Program-made: the position numbers and the translations under genes
Assembly: GCA_020343575.1 (NCBI GenBank)
Contig: CP070801.1
Location: 600,205-608,779, forward strand
Length of the DNA stretch: 8,575 nt
From: Candidatus Aenigmatarchaeota archaeon
GTDB lineage: Archaea; Aenigmatarchaeota; Aenigmatarchaeia; QMZP01
Direction: 5' to 3'
Part shown: positions 6,456 through 8,575 of the stretch, piece by piece
Layout: each line of letters opens with the position of its first letter
How positions within the stretch are numbered: the stretch's first letter is position 1
Notes under the pieces: generated by a model
Told to the model about the DNA's origin: nothing
The model's input: the letters and a program-made list of their open reading frames with translations, nothing else
The model's database searches: none

Positions 6456-7019
6456 CTAATCTCCTTCTTCATGAATTCTGCTCTGGGAGATTCCTTCCTG
6501 TTTCTGGTATTTCCATCTTCCATCTGAGCCGTATGGTTTTTCTGCTGGAGAGGATAGCTTGTGAAGAGTTAACTTGGCTACTCTCATTCCAGGGTATATA
6601 GCAATGGGTGCTCTTCCAATGTTGGTTATCTCGAGGACGAAAATTCCCTCCCATCCTGGGTTTATAGAAGCCGATGTCGCATGTATGGCTATCCCCAACC
6701 TTCCCAGAGAAGATCTTCCATCAACAGAACCCATTATATCATTTGGTATTTTTATGTACTCCTTCACAGTTCCAAGAACGAACTCTCCTGGATGTATGAT
6801 AAAAGGCTGGTCATCAGTGATTTTTACTGTATCGGTGTAGTTCTCTGGCTTCTTCTTGGTGTCTATATAGGGAAGTGATGTTGACTTGAATATTCTGAAC
6901 TCGTTCCCGAGTCTCAGGTCAACCCCTGCTGGCTGTATCTGAACATCTTCATCTATGGGTTTTATGAGTATTCTTCCCTCCTTGAGAAGTTTCCTTATCT
7001 CATGGTCTGGTAGTATCAT
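6456..7019 (-). CDS. dcd: dCTP deaminase (possibly bifunctional dCTP deaminase/dUTPase)
   Basis: Deaminates dCTP to dUTP, or in the bifunctional archaeal form directly to dUMP, feeding thymidylate synthesis. 187 residues. Family motifs in order: MILPDHEIRKLL at the start, IQPAGVDLRLG (28-38), HPGEFVLGTV (76-85), GRSSLGRLGI (101-110) carrying the active-site Ser/Arg, HATSASINPGWEG (113-125), LEITN with the likely catalytic Glu130, and YPGMRVAKL (142-150). The C-terminal YQKQEG segment forms the usual lid. The sequence alone does not tell me whether it also cleaves the triphosphate. AGGAGG lies four bases before the ATG. It follows thyA by 15 bases on the same strand, which places it in the same operon. 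Stop codon is TAG. Confidence 0.92.
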   Translation of the reverse strand: MILPDHEIRKLLKEGRILIKPIDEDVQIQPAGVDLRLGNEFRIFKSTSLPYIDTKKKPENYTDTVKITDDQPFIIHPGEFVLGTVKEYIKIPNDIMGSVDGRSSLGRLGIAIHATSASINPGWEGIFVLEITNIGRAPIAIYPGMRVAKLTLHKLSSPAEKPYGSDGRWKYQKQEGISQSRIHEEGD

Positions 7020-7023
7020 TTTT

Positions 7024-7029
7024 CCTCCT
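7024..7029 (-). promoter_or_regulatory. Ribosome binding site of dcd
   Basis: AGGAGG on the minus strand, four bases before the ATG at 7019, inside the short gap after the thyA stop. It supports both the start and cotranslation from one mRNA. Confidence 0.75.
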
Positions 7030-7034
7030 AAACT

Positions 7035-7820
7035 CTAAACCATCTTCGCAGCTTCGTAAACCTCCTGGTACACCTGCATGGCAATGGAGAAGTGTGTGTA
7101 GTGTCCGATACCAACTCCTATCTTGTCTGCCATATGCTTCTGCAGAACAGTGAGTGCATAGGCGTTGCCGGGCCAGGCTGAATAGAGGTCGTTGGTCTTC
7201 ATGACAACGTTGAAGTGGAGCTTTTCCTCAACAAGCTGTGGATGGACCAACACCAGACAGGGTGATGATGTGTCCTTTCTTTCGGGGGTGAACTTTGCCA
7301 GATCCCGCATGGGAATCCATGTATGCATAACCACTGTCCTCCTTGTCGGATCCTTCTTGAAGATATCAATCGCTTTCTCCACCTGGTCTATTCTCTGCAC
7401 AACACATTTACCCTCAGATACCTTTCTCACATAGCTCTTGATTTCGTGCTCATCCGCTACAGCAGGCATACCCGCCCTTATCAGACAATCCGGGTAGTGT
7501 CTCAGTCTCGAGTAATACGTGTAATCAAAGGAATTCTCTTTATCTTTTGGCATTCCGTTTATCAGATTGTTTGCATACTCATCCGCCATCTCCTGTGTGA
7601 GCGGAGCCTTAGAAGAGAATCTTGGATTTGCGAATGGGTCCAAAACCATTATGAACATTGGGGAATCCTTTGTCCAGGTCTGATATTCAGGCGCTTTAAC
7701 AAACCTGTCATACCCATTCTGCATCATTGACCTTACTGCGTTTTCCCATGCCTCACCTAGGTTCTTTCCTCTGACTATAAGGGGCTGATAAGGATTCTTT
7801 CCAGCGTTAGTATTTTCCAT
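7035..7820 (-). CDS. thyA: Thymidylate synthase, archaeal/methanogen ThyA type
   Basis: Methylates dUMP to dTMP with a methylene-pterin donor. 261 residues. The active-site Cys is Cys188 in SSPCLVLVHPQL, and the dUMP phosphate Arg pair is R160-R161 in DPTRRTVV. KTNDLYSAWPGNAYAL (208-223) corresponds to the DxxLGLPxN region of bacterial ThyA, with the base-binding Asn probably N219. The divergence from bacterial ThyA and the PCL-V-x-P pattern fit the methanogen-type group, which may use methylene-tetrahydromethanopterin. Near the C-terminus FSIAMQVY (244-251) aligns with the bacterial DAHLY motif, so the usual His appears to be Gln249. GAGGTGAT lies three bases before the ATG. The gene sits between the MtrA-like gene and dcd in an apparent dTMP operon. 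Stop codon is TAG. Confidence 0.92.
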   Translation of the reverse strand: MENTNAGKNPYQPLIVRGKNLGEAWENAVRSMMQNGYDRFVKAPEYQTWTKDSPMFIMVLDPFANPRFSSKAPLTQEMADEYANNLINGMPKDKENSFDYTYYSRLRHYPDCLIRAGMPAVADEHEIKSYVRKVSEGKCVVQRIDQVEKAIDIFKKDPTRRTVVMHTWIPMRDLAKFTPERKDTSSPCLVLVHPQLVEEKLHFNVVMKTNDLYSAWPGNAYALTVLQKHMADKIGVGIGHYTHFSIAMQVYQEVYEAAKMV

Positions 7821-7823
7821 AAC

Positions 7824-7831
7824 ATCACCTC
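7824..7831 (-). promoter_or_regulatory. Ribosome binding site of thyA
   Basis: The minus strand reads GAGGTGAT, a full match to the archaeal 16S 3' end, three bases before the ATG at 7820. It overlaps the TGA at 7827-7825 that would end the corrected upstream gene, an arrangement typical of translational coupling. Confidence 0.75.
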
Positions 7832-7932
7832 TTCTTGATATCTACTTCAAATCTTTTTTCCATCTTTCTAAACTCTGCCGCAATCTCCTGCAATTCCGAT
7901 ATATCTATCAAAACACCCTTGACATTCCTCTT
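7825..7932 (-). other. Likely displaced C-terminus of the MtrA-like/DUF4346 protein (other frame)
   Basis: After the upstream frame stops at 7908, a different frame on the same strand reads NVKGVLIDISELQ and goes on through EIAAEFRKMEKRFE to IKKR and TGA at 7825. This is an amphipathic, normal-looking protein end that finishes inside the thyA ribosome site. Adding one base in the GGGAAAG run at 7930-7936 would join the frames as LLREKRNVKG. The frame has no good start codon of its own. It is too short to prove, but it fills an otherwise empty 87-base gap in a tight operon. Confidence 0.55.
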
Positions 7933-8575
7933 TCCCTGAGAAGACCCCTGAACTCATTGTCCTGTCTTGTAAAGTCCTCCAATGCAATTTCTCTTCCTCC
8001 CTTGATGTAGGTCAGAAACCTGCCGGTTCCCTTCCTCTCGATTTTTCTTTCTGGTAGCTTTGGGGGAAGTGGTCTGGAAATTTCTGGTTCTCTGGGAACT
8101 ACTGGTTCTCTGATTTGTTCAATATTCGCTTTCATGATTTTTAAATCAGCATCCTGTTCGTAGTCCAGACTGTTCCTCATTGCAAGCTCTGCCTTTGTAA
8201 GCTCCCTTCCCAGGTAGGCAGCGTGGTCGTGCCTGGAAACCAGGTTGTTATTTATTATGTGATGGTATATGTCCTCTGCTGATTTTCCAAAGATTCTGCT
8301 CTTCATCTTCCCCTCACTGTCGTGGTGTTCTGCAACTATCTCCTCTCTTTCTGCATTCGGGTATATGGTGAAAAAACCCTGCGGATCCCTCACCCACTCG
8401 GTTATCGGATGGATTTCTGCTCTTGCCTCCCTTATCTCTTCCTTTGTCTCCATAATTCCTCCTTCGAATGGTCCTGGGTTATTTTCAAAGAGTTCATTAA
8501 CCCTTGTCAGTATCTTTGCGGTGTCTGCCTCGCCTGACATGTCCACGATTTCTACTTGTTCCCTAAACCTCTCTA
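7908..8575 (-). CDS. MtrA-like protein C-terminal part plus DUF4346-like domain (5' end off window)
   Basis: The frame is open to the window edge, so the true start lies outside; GTG 8546 is only an internal codon. There are 221 visible residues. Residues 1-37 (ERFREQVEIVDMSGEAD, ending NNPGPFE) recall the end of the MtrA domain, the corrinoid-binding subunit A of tetrahydromethanopterin S-methyltransferase. Residues 60-135 (WVRDPQGFFTIYP, then FGKSAEDIYHHI, and LVSRHDHAAYLGRELTKAELAM) match a conserved archaeal domain I recall as DUF4346. Then comes a Pro-rich linker (157-176, PVVPREP to PPKLPERK) and a short beta-like end (TGRFLTYIKGG). The corrinoid site would lie in the missing part. The gene seems frameshifted near 7930, with the real end at 7825. 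Its position directly before thyA and dcd suggests a C1 or pterin link to dTMP synthesis. Family names are from memory; function not shown. Confidence 0.7.
   Translation of the reverse strand, partial: ERFREQVEIVDMSGEADTAKILTRVNELFENNPGPFEGGIMETKEEIREARAEIHPITEWVRDPQGFFTIYPNAEREEIVAEHHDSEGKMKSRIFGKSAEDIYHHIINNNLVSRHDHAAYLGRELTKAELAMRNSLDYEQDADLKIMKANIEQIREPVVPREPEISRPLPPKLPERKIERKGTGRFLTYIKGGREIALEDFTRQDNEFRGLLRERGMSRVF

Overview
The window is archaeal. The evidence is TATA-type promoters with AT-rich spacers, GGAGG-type ribosome sites, an L10e-type uL16 ribosomal protein, an S-layer-like precursor, an archaeal-type GlmU, a methanogen-type ThyA and an MtrA-like protein. The lineage is not fixed by sequence alone. 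From memory, the regulator at 1173-2114 has relatives in DPANN and some euryarchaeal genomes, so a DPANN or euryarchaeal metagenome contig is my guess. No CRISPR array, tRNA or mobile element is visible.

Layout. Left (1-2114, minus strand): a winged-helix protein with an S-layer-like C-terminal domain and a terminal EF-hand loop is followed by the 5' part of an S-layer-like precursor that runs off the window. The 278-base gap between them holds a T-rich terminator, a TATA box and several small palindromes. Middle (2338-5829, plus strand): glmS and a glmU-type gene form a UDP-GlcNAc supply unit, followed by a small four-helix membrane protein with its own, probably leaderless, promoter. Right (5857-8575, minus strand): the uL16 gene, and upstream of it an apparent operon of MtrA-like/DUF4346-like protein, ThyA and dCTP deaminase, pointing to thymidylate synthesis and a one-carbon link.

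Function together. GlmS makes glucosamine-6-phosphate and the GlmU-type enzyme makes UDP-GlcNAc, a likely precursor for glycosylating surface proteins such as the S-layer protein (three sequons are visible in its N-terminal part). Dcd supplies dUMP (or dUTP) for ThyA, and the MtrA-like protein may tie this to a pterin C1 pool.

Most notable: (1) glmS is full length and conserved but has an in-frame UGA at codon 33, exactly where the family has glycine. (2) Its 5' leader carries, in order, several words typical of 5S rRNA and can fold into small hairpins. (3) The MtrA-like/DUF4346 gene appears to be frameshifted near its end by one missing base. (4) The HTH/S-layer/EF-hand protein beside an S-layer gene whose promoter is lined with palindromes suggests an undescribed surface-layer regulatory circuit. 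Points 1 and 3 may both be single-base sequence errors.
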